64,000 bases of DNA from Litorimonas sp965205225 (lineage in GTDB: Bacteria; Pseudomonadota; Alphaproteobacteria; Caulobacterales; Maricaulaceae), in assembly GCA_965205225.1 (NCBI GenBank), contig CBDBFZ010000003.1, positions 1,240,001-1,304,000 of the forward strand. The letters are read 5' to 3'. Positions within the stretch are counted from its first letter, which is position 1. The number at the start of each line of letters is the position of its first letter. Below, one piece after another: positions 8,507 through 17,623 of this stretch. The notes beneath the pieces are model-generated. The model was not told the origin of the DNA and made no database searches. It was given only the letters and a program-made list of their open reading frames with translations. Both the position numbers and the translations under genes were made by a program.

Positions 8507-9816
8507 GGACACCTCGAAGAACAGGGTTTTGGGGCCAGTATAGAGGCGAATTTTATAATCGGCTCTCAGGTCAGGCTTCATAGAGTGACGAATGCGTGTC
8601 CACAGGCGTATTTTGGCACGATTTTGGCCCGCATAAGTGGGGGGATCCGGATTTTGAACAGAATCAGGCTATGGGCTGTCGTCGCTCATGGAAAACGAGG
8701 CGGCGGAAGTTGTAGCTTAGGTTGGCCATGGTGATCCGGCCAGCGGCCCTGGCCTGGCCGATTGAGCGGATCGTGATCGCCATCGGCCCTTTCTCATATC
8801 CGAACACATGTTCAACACAGGCACGGATGGAGGAGCGGGTCGCATTGCCGCGCCGAATGTGCTTTGCCATCGGTTTACCGCGGGGCTTCTTTCGATGGAT
8901 GTTTGAACGATAGCCCTGCGCTTTCAGCCAGGCTTCGTTTTTGGCTGAGCGATAAGCTGTATCCGCCCAAACAGACTTTGAGCTGTTGGTGGCATCCAGA
9001 ACCGATGTCAGTTCGTGCCCATCATAGCGGGCCGCATGGGTACAGGTCTCTCCCCGGACAAAGCGCCATTTCCGGTCAATACTGATATGGTTCTTGTACC
9101 CAAAGTGAGGGATGGAAATGTCGACAAGGCCTGCGTCCTGTTCCCCTTCTGCGGTCTTTCGCGCCCTGGAATAGCTGACCACCGCTCGTGCGTCTGTGTC
9201 TTTCTGTGCGGCCCTGGCAGGATCGCCCGCGCCAGATAGCGGACGCGCTTTCACCCGCCCTGGCCCGCTCTTTCTCTTCTTTCTTCATCCGTTGGCGCGG
9301 CGCTGACACCAAAGTGGCATCCACGATCTGACCTCCCGTGGGTTTGTAGCCGCGCTTGCAGAGTTGCTCTTCAAAAGCGGCAAACAGAGATTTGAAAGCA
9401 CCAGACTGGGTCAGCTTTTCACGGAACAGCCAAATCGTCTTTTGGTCCGGGGTCGGTTCACCGATCTGAAACCTCAGAAACCGCAGCCAACTTAAACGAT
9501 CCCGGATCAGAAATTCCATCCGTTCATCACTCAGATTGTGCATCGACGCCAGAACAAGCACCTTGAACATCGTGACCGGATCATAGGGTGGCCGACCGCC
9601 CTTGGCGCGAACCCCATAACCGAGGGCTTCCATCAGAACAGTTCGGAAAGCCTCAAAGTCCACATGACACTCTAGTGCTTCAAGCGGATCACCTGTCGCC
9701 GATAAGCGAGCAAGATGATCCGACAAGTCAAACAATCCAGGCGCGTGCATCATAAAATCCTCCCAAAACCAGTAAATCAGATCATACCACAAAATGTACG
9801 GTTCTTAGAGGCCTCC
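8507..9816 (-). mobile_element. IS5-family insertion sequence, about 1310 bp
   Basis: Bounded by imperfect terminal repeats: GGACACCTCGAAGAAC at the left and, on the complement, GGAGGCCTCTAAGAAC at the right (13 of 16 match), with AGCT duplicated outside. It carries one DDE transposase gene on the minus strand, split by a frameshift. It is inserted in an acyltransferase-3 gene. A partial second copy of its left end lies at 60951-61213, with differences showing that the two copies have diverged. Confidence 0.85.
8664..9753 (-). pseudogene. IS5-family DDE transposase, frameshifted
   Basis: The N-terminal half (from ATG 9753, preceded by GGGAGGA) contains KGGRPPYDPVTMFKVLVLA, the DUF772-type domain, and GGQIVDATLVSAPRQRMKK with the first catalytic Asp. 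The C-terminal half, in another frame (stop at 8664), has VWADTAYRSAKNEAW with the second Asp and ACVEHVFGYEKG with the Glu. A one-base shift near 9230 separates the frames; restored, the chain reads through GDPARAAQKDTDA. Most IS5-subgroup enzymes are read in one frame, so this is probably an inactivating mutation, although programmed frameshifting occurs in a sister subgroup. Confidence 0.85.
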
Positions 9817-10257
9817 AGCTTGGTATGCGGGCATAGGCGGCAAGCATGACGACTGTGGCCAGAAGCGCGTTCATCACACTTCGAGCGCAGGGCCATCGCG
9901 TAAGAGCCGACCCAGGCTCAGCCAGATTGGAATCCCGATCCAGTGAAATCCGATGCGGTCACGATAGGCGTAAATTGTCGCGCCAAGCCCATGAGCGATG
10001 CCGAAACGAACGATGTTCTCGACTGATCCTAGAAGGGTTTCGAGCAGTCCGAAGCTCTGTCCTATGATCCAAGCCAGCTTGGTAGCACGAACGCTTGGTA
10101 GCTCGAACTGCGCCAGAACCATCCATTTTCGCCGCATCAAACCCAGAGAAAACGCCGGCAGTGTCGCGATATAGCAGAATGTATAATACAGAAAGATCTG
10201 AGGCCCACCGGGTCTGCTCAATCTGCTCTACAAGCCGCTGAACGCAATCATGGCGCA
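9817..10257 (-). pseudogene. Acyltransferase-3 family protein, middle portion, decayed
   Basis: On the minus strand, one frame gives KLAWIIGQSFGLLETLLG and RFGIAHGLGATIYAYRDRI, matching the hydrophobic segments plus YRDRI turn seen before the last helices of acyltransferase-3 proteins. Next to the IS, a second frame gives the membrane segment LLATVVMLAAYARIP. Removing the IS joins this segment to LQRLDDIPYGLYIYHW, allowing for a one-base shift. At least two frameshifts are therefore present besides the insertion. The N-terminal catalytic part is not recognisable upstream. The gene is dead. Confidence 0.5.
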
Positions 10258-10535
10258 ACCTCCAAGTTCGGGGGGTTATCCCACTGCTGGCTGCGAGGAT
10301 ACAAATGTGCGGCTGGGCGGTTATTATGGCCCGAGAGGGTTTCAGGATGCACGCGGCCCCGTCGGCGATGCGGCGATCCATCCAAGGGCGCTCCGCGCTG
10401 ACAAGGTGGCCAGGCATTGGGATCTAAGCGAGGAACTGGTCGGTTTTGACTGGAGTGAAACCCCCAAAAAAGACGGTTAGGTCTGCGCAGTCGGGTCTTG
10501 TGAATCCGGCGCGTTCGGGCCACTTACACCGGGCT

Positions 10536-11522
10536 ATGGCTACGTTGATCGATATCAGCAACAGACCCACGCCTGCAAAACCCAGGCAAGATAAGGTTAG
10601 GCATCCGGAGAAAGCCAATCGGCCAGAGACCGAGGTGCTGCGCAAGCCGAAGTGGATCCGCGTCAAGGCTCCGACCTCTAAAGGTTATGCAGCGACGCGG
10701 AAGATCGTGAAAGACAAAGGTCTCGTCACGGTCTGCGAAGAAGCGGCCTGCCCAAATATTGGTGAGTGCTGGGAGAAAAGCCATGCGACCTTCATGATCC
10801 TGGGCGAGATCTGCACGCGCGCTTGCGCCTTCTGCAATGTCGCAACAGGACTACCGCAGGATGTTGATGCCTATGAGCCTAGCAAGATTGCCGAAGCCGT
10901 TTTTGAAATGAATCTGCAGCATGTCGTGATCACCTCCGTGGACCGCGATGATCTGGCCGATGGCGGGGCGCAGCATTTTGTTTATGTGATCGAAGCCATT
11001 CGGGCTAAATCACCGAAAACGACCATCGAAATCCTGACTCCAGACTTTTTGCGTAAAGGCGATGCGCCCAATCGCGTGATTGATGCGCGACCAGATGTGT
11101 TCAATCACAATCTGGAAACCGTGCCGCGCCTCTATCTGTCGATTCGTCCGGGCGCTCGCTATTACCATTCTCTGCGTTTGCTTGAGCGTGTGAAAGAGCG
11201 CGATCCTAGTCAGTTCACGAAATCCGGTCTCATGGTCGGCCTGGGTGAGACCAAAGAAGAAGTCATGCAGGTAATGGATGATATGCGCTCTGTCGGCATC
11301 GATTTTCTGACGATTGGTCAATATCTCCAGCCAACCCGCCGTCATGCCGAGTTGAAACGGTTCGTCACACCCGAAGAATTCAAGGCGTATGATACCATTG
11401 CGCGTGCTAAAGGATTTTTGATGGTCTCGGCCAGCCCGCTGACGCGGTCATCCTATCATGCCGACAGCGATTTTGCGCAACTTCGCGCGGCGCGGGATGC
11501 CAAATTTCAAGAAAGCGCATAG
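10536..11522 (+). CDS. lipA: Lipoyl synthase
   Basis: Radical-SAM enzyme that inserts two sulfurs into octanoyl groups on lipoyl domains, here most obviously PdhB and PdhC. The 328 residues run from ATG 10536; an in-frame start at 10446 would add 30 non-conserved residues. Auxiliary cluster cysteines are in CEEAACPNIGECW, the radical-SAM motif is CTRACAFC, and RSSYHAD near the C-terminus supplies the cluster-binding serine. Its stop overlaps the start of the next gene (TAGTG). It is separated from lpdA only by the IS5 island, so it probably belonged to the same PDH-lipoate cluster. Confidence 0.97.
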   Translation: MATLIDISNRPTPAKPRQDKVRHPEKANRPETEVLRKPKWIRVKAPTSKGYAATRKIVKDKGLVTVCEEAACPNIGECWEKSHATFMILGEICTRACAFCNVATGLPQDVDAYEPSKIAEAVFEMNLQHVVITSVDRDDLADGGAQHFVYVIEAIRAKSPKTTIEILTPDFLRKGDAPNRVIDARPDVFNHNLETVPRLYLSIRPGARYYHSLRLLERVKERDPSQFTKSGLMVGLGETKEEVMQVMDDMRSVGIDFLTIGQYLQPTRRHAELKRFVTPEEFKAYDTIARAKGFLMVSASPLTRSSYHADSDFAQLRAARDAKFQESA

Positions 11523-12031
11523 TGCCATCGGCGAACTTTCTGGAATGGGTTCCGCACGCACCCGACTGCGTGATGAGCCTTGTCACCGATGTCGAGCACT
11601 ATCCGGACTTCATCCCGGCCATGACGGCGTTGCGCAAGACCAAGGATTTGCCGGACGGATTCGAGGCCGAGGCCATGATCAACTATAAGGGCATTGCGGA
11701 GATCTTTTCCTCACGCGTGAAGATCGATCAGGAGCAACGCCTTGTCACCGTTGAAAAGGCGCGTAAGGGCGGGCCCGTCAAAAAACTTCATAATCGCTGG
11801 CAGTTTCACGAACTGTCTGACGGATCGACCTTGGTCGATTTTCAAGTGGAGGTCCGGCTTGCCTTCCCGCTGGAGGCGTTACTCAAACAGAAGTTCGACA
11901 AAGCCCGGACAGTCATAAAAGATGTCTTCATTGAGCAAGCCGCCGGACACTGCGTGGTCATCGCGAGCGGCGGAGATGTCGATCTGGTGGCAGAAGCCAC
12001 ACATCTTGATCTATCCCACCGCCTCGCCTAG
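11522..12031 (+). CDS. RatA/COQ10-type START-domain protein
   Basis: A 169-residue protein starting with GTG that overlaps the lipA stop by one base. The family signature is visible: VTDVEHYPDFIPAM early, FSSRVKIDQEQRLVTVE in the middle, and VDFQVEVRLAFPLEALLKQKF near residues 115-135. This family is annotated as ubiquinone-binding COQ10 homologue or as ribosome-association toxin RatA. In alphaproteobacteria it regularly sits next to lipA. A role in ubiquinone chaperoning is likely but not shown by the sequence. The last about 25 residues extend past the conserved domain. Confidence 0.88.
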   Translation: MPSANFLEWVPHAPDCVMSLVTDVEHYPDFIPAMTALRKTKDLPDGFEAEAMINYKGIAEIFSSRVKIDQEQRLVTVEKARKGGPVKKLHNRWQFHELSDGSTLVDFQVEVRLAFPLEALLKQKFDKARTVIKDVFIEQAAGHCVVIASGGDVDLVAEATHLDLSHRLA

Positions 12032-12420
12032 CGAGGGACTGACGGGCAGACTTCTCCAATCGCCCATCAGTTTTCGGGTTCTAGGTTCCCACGGCACTGA
12101 GAAGAGCGTGACATCCTCATGCCTTGCTAACACACCTCCAGACGGATTGCTGGCCCGGTGGACATCGTAGCTAAACGTGTCTTCAAGCCTGAGCGTCTGG
12201 GTGATCATTGCGTCCAGATCATTTTGTCGAACATTGTCGAGCATAAAATAAATGCTGCGGACTTTCGCGGGCCAACGCCCTTATTACTCATTGTCAGGGC
12301 AAATCCGCGGGGCGACAAGGTCCAGATATGATCAGCGGATATGCGTTGCTGTGTCCGTGTTGTAATCACTTCCAGTAGAGAGACGAGAATGGCGGCGATG
12401 GAAACCGCGACGGCAAACAC
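12011..12420 (-). pseudogene. Small membrane-anchored protein, one frameshift
   Basis: Two minus-strand frames join at a GGCCCGCG site near 12271. The first gives a membrane anchor (FAVAVSIAAILVSLL) and then WTLSPRGFALTMSNKGVGP; the second continues AKVRSIYFMLDNVRQNDLDA and runs to the stop at 12011, ending in the last 20 bases of the convergent upstream gene. A single missing or added base explains the split. The joined chain (about 135 residues) resembles uncharacterised proteins with one membrane helix and an NKGVGPA beta-rich domain. No function is known. Confidence 0.5.
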
Positions 12421-12490
12421 TGCGGCAATTCGATCAAAGTCAAGACAGACGGGGTTTGGTGGAATTTTCTGTGGATTCTGGTTTCATCAA

Positions 12491-12988
12491 TTACGATTCC
12501 AAGGTCCGTAGCAAAAGTTTCATGGCGTGCATGACAGCATGGTTACGCACGCGGGTGCGTGACCGGTCGGCGAAGACTTGCGTTTCACTGGTGACGCCAT
12601 CGGATGTTGCCAAACCAAAACAGACCGTGCCAACTGGCTTGTCTGGTAATCCGCCGTTAGGACCGGCAATTCCCGTAATCGAAATTGCCAGATCAACCTT
12701 TAACCGCTCTCTTGCGCCCAGCGCCATATCTTGCGCCGTCTCCTCGCTGACCGCGCCATGAGCGCGCAACGTTTCACGTGAAACCCCGACGAGTTGTTTT
12801 TTTAGATCGTTTGAATACGTCAGAAACCCGCCCATAAAGACGGCGGAGCTGCCGGGCATGGCGGTGATTGCCGCTCCGAGTAAGCCGCCTGTGCAGCTCT
12901 CCACGACGCCGATGGTCACGCTTTTCTTCTGGGCCTGGTCCAGCAAGCCTTTCGACAGACGGAAAATATCGACGAGGATCGGATCCAT
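12491..12988 (-). CDS. pncC: CinA C-terminal domain protein (nicotinamide-nucleotide amidohydrolase)
   Basis: A 165-residue single-domain protein of the CinA C-terminal/PncC family, which deamidates NMN to nicotinate mononucleotide in pyridine nucleotide salvage. Visible motifs are VESCTGGLLGAAITAMPGSS, containing the catalytic Ser-Cys region, GGFLTYSNDLK, and SITGIAGPNGG. Length and motifs are typical of the stand-alone form. Its start overlaps the ispDF stop by one base, so the two genes are cotranscribed on the minus strand, as in many alphaproteobacteria. Confidence 0.93.
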   Translation of the reverse strand: MDPILVDIFRLSKGLLDQAQKKSVTIGVVESCTGGLLGAAITAMPGSSAVFMGGFLTYSNDLKKQLVGVSRETLRAHGAVSEETAQDMALGARERLKVDLAISITGIAGPNGGLPDKPVGTVCFGLATSDGVTSETQVFADRSRTRVRNHAVMHAMKLLLRTLES

Positions 12989-14121
12989 CAGATGGGAAGT
13001 TCCATCGTGGCCAGCGCTTGTGCAGCGATGCCTTCCTTGCGTCCGGTAAAACCCAATGTTTCAGTTGTTGTTGCCTTGATAGAAACGCGGCCCACAGGAA
13101 GTCCAGAAATCTCCGCGACACGCTCGCGCATCGCCTGGCGATAGGGTTTCACCTTCGGGCGTTCACAGATGATCGTGAGATCAATATGGCGCAGCGTAGC
13201 GTCGGCATCACTGGCGAGTTTAAGCGCATGGCGCAGGAATTGGTCGGATTTCGCACCTTTCCATTGCGGATCAGAGGGGGAGAAATGGTCGCCGATATCG
13301 CCTTGAGCGACGGCTCCAAGGATGGCGTCAGTGATGGCGTGGAGACCAACATCTGCATCGGAGTGTCCGACCAGCTTATATTTGCTTTCGACCTCAATTC
13401 CGCACAGCCGGAGCGGCTTTTCGCTCACAGCCAACCTGTGTACGTCAAAGCCGGATCCAATCACACTTATGGTCGATGCAGACAATATGGCCTCAGCCTT
13501 GGCGAAATCTTCCGGCCAGGTCACCTTGAAATTACGCTCGGAACCGGGTGTGAAGGCCAGTGACAATCCGGCGTTTCTGGCTATCGCGATATCATCATGC
13601 GTCGTCGCATCAGGCGGTGAGGCGTCGAACGCCGCTTTTATCTTGGCATAATCAAAGGCCTGAGGCGTTTGAACGCGCCGCATCTGGTTGCGATCAACCG
13701 GATCGAATGCCTCTGACTTCAGCGCATCTGCAATAGGCAGTGCGGGTACGGCGCCGTCATGGGTTTTCAACGCAGACATGAGTGGCATGACAAGATCTGC
13801 ATCGAGAAACGGTCGGGCTGCATCGTGAATCATGACAAAACGCGGTGGATCATCGCAGAGTGCATCCAGTCCGGCTCGAACCGAAGCTGTTCGGGACGTA
13901 CCACCTGTTACGATTGTTGCACCCGGGAATAACTCAGCCGCCCGGTCATCACCGGAGGCTATGACAAGGACCGTACGGTTAAAGAGTTCCGTCGATACTG
14001 CATTTTTAAGCGTATGCGCAAGCAGTGGTATACCCCGTAATAACCTGTATTGTTTAGGAGTTTTCCCGCCGGCACGCTCTCCACGCCCAGCTCCGACTAA
14101 AATTAGTGCGCAGTCGGTCAA
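12988..14121 (-). CDS. ispDF: Bifunctional IspD/IspF, MEP isoprenoid pathway
   Basis: Fusion of 2-C-methyl-D-erythritol 4-phosphate cytidylyltransferase (residues 1 to about 220; GRGERAGGKTPKQY nucleotide loop) and 2,4-cyclodiphosphate synthase (about 222-377; SGFDVHRL and GHSDADVGLHAITDA metal ligands, then TTTETLGFTGRKEGIAAQA). The fusion is typical of alphaproteobacteria. The product feeds isoprenoids, including the carotenoids made by CrtI/CrtY in this window. It starts with TTG and is divergent from dusB across a 64-bp spacer, which must hold promoters for both directions. Confidence 0.97.
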   Translation of the reverse strand: MTDCALILVGAGRGERAGGKTPKQYRLLRGIPLLAHTLKNAVSTELFNRTVLVIASGDDRAAELFPGATIVTGGTSRTASVRAGLDALCDDPPRFVMIHDAARPFLDADLVMPLMSALKTHDGAVPALPIADALKSEAFDPVDRNQMRRVQTPQAFDYAKIKAAFDASPPDATTHDDIAIARNAGLSLAFTPGSERNFKVTWPEDFAKAEAILSASTISVIGSGFDVHRLAVSEKPLRLCGIEVESKYKLVGHSDADVGLHAITDAILGAVAQGDIGDHFSPSDPQWKGAKSDQFLRHALKLASDADATLRHIDLTIICERPKVKPYRQAMRERVAEISGLPVGRVSIKATTTETLGFTGRKEGIAAQALATMELPI

Positions 14122-14185
14122 GAACGATCCTCTTCGGTGCTGAATTATTGTGCGCGGCGATGCGCTCCGCTAGGGCTCACCTGTG

Positions 14186-15196
14186 ATGCCAAACCCAATC
14201 GAAATCGGCAAGCTGAGCTTACGCTCGCGCGTTCTTGTCGCGCCCATGTCGGGCGTGACTGATTTGCCGTTCCGGCGAATTCTGTCACGGTTTTCGCCTG
14301 GTGTCGTTGTTTCGGAAATGGTCGCGGGCGAGGGACTCGCCAAAGACGATCCAGAAAACGTGGCGCGCGCTGCGGGCGGTTCGGACATAAAGCCGATGGC
14401 GGTGCAACTGGTCGGGCGTGATCCATACTGGATGGCTGAAGGGGCGAAGAAGCTGGAAGCTGCGGGCGCCGAGCTCATCGACATTAACTTTGGGTGCCCG
14501 GCGCGGAAGGTCGTGACGGGCATGTCAGGCTCGGCTCTGATGCGGGAGCCGAACCTAGCCCGGGAGATTGTCGACGCTGTTGTCAAAGCCGTCTCAGCGC
14601 CTATTACCGTGAAGATGCGTCTCGGCTGGGATGATGACAGCCTGAACGCACCGCAGATCGCCACAGACGCTATCGCGGTTGGTGCAACCGCGATCACAGT
14701 ACACGGACGGACGCGATGTCAGTTCTATGAGGGTGTTGCCGACTGGTCTGCGGTTCGGGCGACGCGCGAAGTGGCCACCAAACCTGTCTTCGTCAATGGT
14801 GACATCTCGGATGCTCAGAGTGCGCTTACGGCTTTGGATCAATCCGGCGCTGACGGCGTTATGGTGGGTCGGTCTCTGATTGGACGACCCTGGGCGTTCT
14901 CTCCAATTATGGCCGCTGTGGACGGAACGCCAAAGCCGAATGCACTGTCACCCGCAGAGAAGACGCGTCATGTGCTCGACCATTATCAGGAGATGTTGGC
15001 ATTCTACCCCAAACGAAAAGCTGTTCGTGTGGCCCGGAAGCATCTAATTGGCTATGCGACTGAAGCGGGCCTCTCCGATGATGATCCTGTGCGTCAGCGC
15101 TTGGCGAGATCGGATGATCCAGACGAGGTTCGTACCATTCTATCGACCCTTTTTCCAATCAGAGACGGAACGCGGCATGAGCACATCTCTGATTGA
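14186..15196 (+). CDS. dusB: tRNA-dihydrouridine synthase B
   Basis: Flavin enzyme that reduces uridine to dihydrouridine in tRNA D-loops. The 336 residues have LVAPMSGVTDLPFRR at the N-terminus (FMN site), INFGCPARKV with the catalytic cysteine, ITVHGRTRCQFYEG and VMVGRSLIGRPWAF. A GTG one codon upstream is also possible. It begins the dusB-ntrB-ntrC-ntrY-ntrX run, which is conserved across proteobacteria (compare nifR3-ntrBC). Its end overlaps ntrB by 20 bases, so the nitrogen regulators are translationally coupled to it. Confidence 0.96.
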   Translation: MPNPIEIGKLSLRSRVLVAPMSGVTDLPFRRILSRFSPGVVVSEMVAGEGLAKDDPENVARAAGGSDIKPMAVQLVGRDPYWMAEGAKKLEAAGAELIDINFGCPARKVVTGMSGSALMREPNLAREIVDAVVKAVSAPITVKMRLGWDDDSLNAPQIATDAIAVGATAITVHGRTRCQFYEGVADWSAVRATREVATKPVFVNGDISDAQSALTALDQSGADGVMVGRSLIGRPWAFSPIMAAVDGTPKPNALSPAEKTRHVLDHYQEMLAFYPKRKAVRVARKHLIGYATEAGLSDDDPVRQRLARSDDPDEVRTILSTLFPIRDGTRHEHISD

Positions 15197-16226
15197 GGAT
15201 TGGCCGTTCCCGATGTTTCAGGTGGATGAGAGCCGGATCGTATTCGCGAATCTGTCGGCTCAGGAATGGACGGGCGACAGTCTGAAACGGATGGCTGGCA
15301 AATCCATCGCAGAGATTGTTAAGACTCAGCCGGATCTGGCTGAGCAGATGGCCAAATCACGCGATACGGCGACGGCGCTGACGACCCGTGGTTGCCAGGC
15401 GACATTGCCGAACGGCATTACGCTGACCTGTCATGTGACTGTCTATCCAATCGAAGGCGGATCACAAGGTGTCTCTTTCTGGCTAGCCGGTCCACGGCCG
15501 CGGGCCAGCGCGATGGGTGTGCCGGTTGTGTCTGGTATGGGGCGGATGATTGCCCATGAGCTGAAGAATCCCCTCGCGGGGATTAAGGGCGCGGCACAAT
15601 TACTGCGGGAGGATGTGCCGTCGGAAGAGGGGCGAGCGCTACTCGACTTGATCGGATCAGAAATCGACCGAATCCGGCGACTGGCCGACCGTATGGAGAC
15701 GCTGGGTGATAGGGATCCAGATCATATGGAATCGGTCAATATCCATACGGTTTTACGACAAGCACGGCGGATCGTTCAATCGGCTGAACCGCGCCTGATC
15801 TTCACCGAGCATTACGATCCCTCACTGCCGCATGCGGCGGGTGATGCGGATACGTTGATGCAGGCGTTGCTCAACCTAATCCGCAATGCTCAAGACGCGC
15901 TCTGCGATACGGAAAATCCCGAGATTGAGTTGATGACGACCTTCAGAAGCGGCGTGACAGGCCTCGGAGAGAATGGACAGCAGGGCCGACATCTCCCCAT
16001 TCAGATCAATGTGACGGATAATGGACCGGGCATTGCGGATGATCTGCAAGACCATATATTCCAGCCCTTTGTCTCGACGAAGCGGGATGGGCAGGGCCTC
16101 GGCCTCGCGCTCGTGTCCAAGGTTGCCAAGGCGCATGGTGGTTTGGTTGAAGTCCGCTCCAAACCTGACCGTACGACATTCTCAATCCTCCTTCCCGCAC
16201 CGACTGGAGACTACCATGAAATATGA
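15177..16226 (+). CDS. ntrB: Nitrogen regulation sensor histidine kinase NtrB
   Basis: Cytosolic kinase that, with PII, sets NtrC phosphorylation by nitrogen status. The 349 residues (start ATG 15177, inside the dusB end) consist of an N-terminal PAS-like domain (about 1-120), the H-box IAHELKNPLAGIKGAAQLL with the phospho-accepting His, and an ATPase domain with LLNLIRNAQDAL (N box), VTDNGPGIAD (G1) and GQGLGLALV (G2). No membrane segment is present. It overlaps ntrC by 11 bases. Confidence 0.95.
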   Translation: MSTSLIEDWPFPMFQVDESRIVFANLSAQEWTGDSLKRMAGKSIAEIVKTQPDLAEQMAKSRDTATALTTRGCQATLPNGITLTCHVTVYPIEGGSQGVSFWLAGPRPRASAMGVPVVSGMGRMIAHELKNPLAGIKGAAQLLREDVPSEEGRALLDLIGSEIDRIRRLADRMETLGDRDPDHMESVNIHTVLRQARRIVQSAEPRLIFTEHYDPSLPHAAGDADTLMQALLNLIRNAQDALCDTENPEIELMTTFRSGVTGLGENGQQGRHLPIQINVTDNGPGIADDLQDHIFQPFVSTKRDGQGLGLALVSKVAKAHGGLVEVRSKPDRTTFSILLPAPTGDYHEI

Positions 16227-17526
16227 TGTTCTGCTCGCGGATGATGACGACAGTATCCGGCTGGTTCTGTCCAAGGCTCTGACACGGGCGGGACATACGG
16301 TGAGAGCGACCGACAATCCGCAAACCCTACTGAAATGGGCCAAGGCGGGACATGGCGATATCATTGTAACCGATGTGATGATGGATGGCCGCGAAGTTTT
16401 CGAGAGCCTGCCGACCCTGTCGCAGATGCGGCCTAAACTTCCCATTATTGTCATCTCCGCCAACAATACGGTCAACACAGCGATCAAGTCAGGCCAGCAC
16501 CGTGTGTTCGAATATGTGCCGAAGCCCTTTGATCTGGACGAAATTACTAGCGCCGTAGCGCGGGCAGGTCAGACAGTGGGACCACGGCGGGTGAAAGTTT
16601 TGCAGGGGCGGGGCCTTCCGATGATCGGACGATCCGCCGCGATGCAGCCGGTTTTCCGGGCTGTATCGCGATTTGCAACGGCCAATCTACCTGTTTTGAT
16701 CCAGGGGCCGGTCGGGGCCGGCAAGGATCTTGTCGCGCGTCTACTGCATGATGGCAGGCCGCGCCGGGAACGTCCGTTTCTACGCACGACAGAGTTTGAG
16801 AACACATCTCTGACCTTGCAGAAGGTCAATGGGGGCGATCTGTACATTGATGAGATAGCGGAACTATCGCCGACACAGCAGGAACGTCTATTGGCGTTCC
16901 TGACGGAAAGCGAGTTGATCCCTGCATCAGATCGACCGCGCGTGATTTGTGCAACGCGCAAGGATTTGCGGCGAGAGGTCGAGAAGGGTCGTTTTCGTGA
17001 CGATTTGCTGTTCCGGATCAACGTCGCCGAAATCCGGATTCCACCGTTGTCGGTGCGTGATCGTGATACAATCGAACTGGCTGAAGCTTTTCTATCCCTC
17101 GCCAGTCCCAACCAGATGCGTCGGTTTTCAACCGATGCGCTTGAAGTTCTGCATCGCCATGAATGGATCGGAAATGTCAGGGAGCTCGAGAACATTGTCC
17201 GGCGTCTTGCCGTTCTCTATTCCGACGATGTCATCTCTGTTGACATGGTATTGCAGGAATTTTCCAAAGATATTCGCGCTAATGACACTGAAACGGACGC
17301 ATCGGACAAGTTTGAACGGCAACTCGCCCTGGCCTGTCGGGCTCTGCTGAATGAAAGTGAGCCGAGTGAGAACAGTTCCCATTACCAAACGGCGATGGCC
17401 TGGATCGAACGCCCTCTAATTACCGAGGCCCTGCGCTTAACAGGCGGCAACCGGACTAAGGCAGCGGATCGTCTCGGTATTCACCGAAATACGCTGCGTA
17501 CACGGTTGAAATCGCTGGACATGTAA
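16216..17526 (+). CDS. ntrC: Nitrogen regulation response regulator NtrC lacking the GAFTGA loop
   Basis: A 436-residue response regulator. The receiver (1-120) has the acidic pocket DDDD, phospho-acceptor Asp in IIVTDVMMDG and the Lys in YVPKPFD. A AAA+ domain follows, with an altered Walker A (GPVGAGKD) and a Walker B-like DLYIDEIAELS. A Fis-type HTH ends the chain (NRTKAADRLGIHRNTL). Between the two Walker motifs about 30 residues are missing compared with classical NtrC, including the GAFTGA sigma54-contact loop. A sigma54-independent mode of activation is therefore likely, as reported for Rhodobacter capsulatus NtrC. Start ATG 16216 overlaps ntrB. Confidence 0.93.
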   Translation: MKYDVLLADDDDSIRLVLSKALTRAGHTVRATDNPQTLLKWAKAGHGDIIVTDVMMDGREVFESLPTLSQMRPKLPIIVISANNTVNTAIKSGQHRVFEYVPKPFDLDEITSAVARAGQTVGPRRVKVLQGRGLPMIGRSAAMQPVFRAVSRFATANLPVLIQGPVGAGKDLVARLLHDGRPRRERPFLRTTEFENTSLTLQKVNGGDLYIDEIAELSPTQQERLLAFLTESELIPASDRPRVICATRKDLRREVEKGRFRDDLLFRINVAEIRIPPLSVRDRDTIELAEAFLSLASPNQMRRFSTDALEVLHRHEWIGNVRELENIVRRLAVLYSDDVISVDMVLQEFSKDIRANDTETDASDKFERQLALACRALLNESEPSENSSHYQTAMAWIERPLITEALRLTGGNRTKAADRLGIHRNTLRTRLKSLDM

Positions 17527-17543
17527 TAGTCGACAGATTTCAA

Positions 17544-17583
17544 CTGTTGAAAACAGGTTACACTGCTGTAAACTTGCAACAGT
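17544..17583. promoter_or_regulatory. Inverted repeats in the ntrC-ntrY spacer, possible operator
   Basis: The 97-bp gap between ntrC and ntrY holds a palindrome CTGTT-GAA-AACAG (17544-17556) and a wider pair ACTGTTG/CAACAGT with a 27-bp spacer (17543-17549 and 17577-17583). Such dyads can be regulator sites for the second two-component pair. No regulator match is claimed. Confidence 0.3.
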
Positions 17584-17623
17584 CTTGTCCGGCGATTGAC
17601 GCCGACGTTGATTCTGGAGCCAA

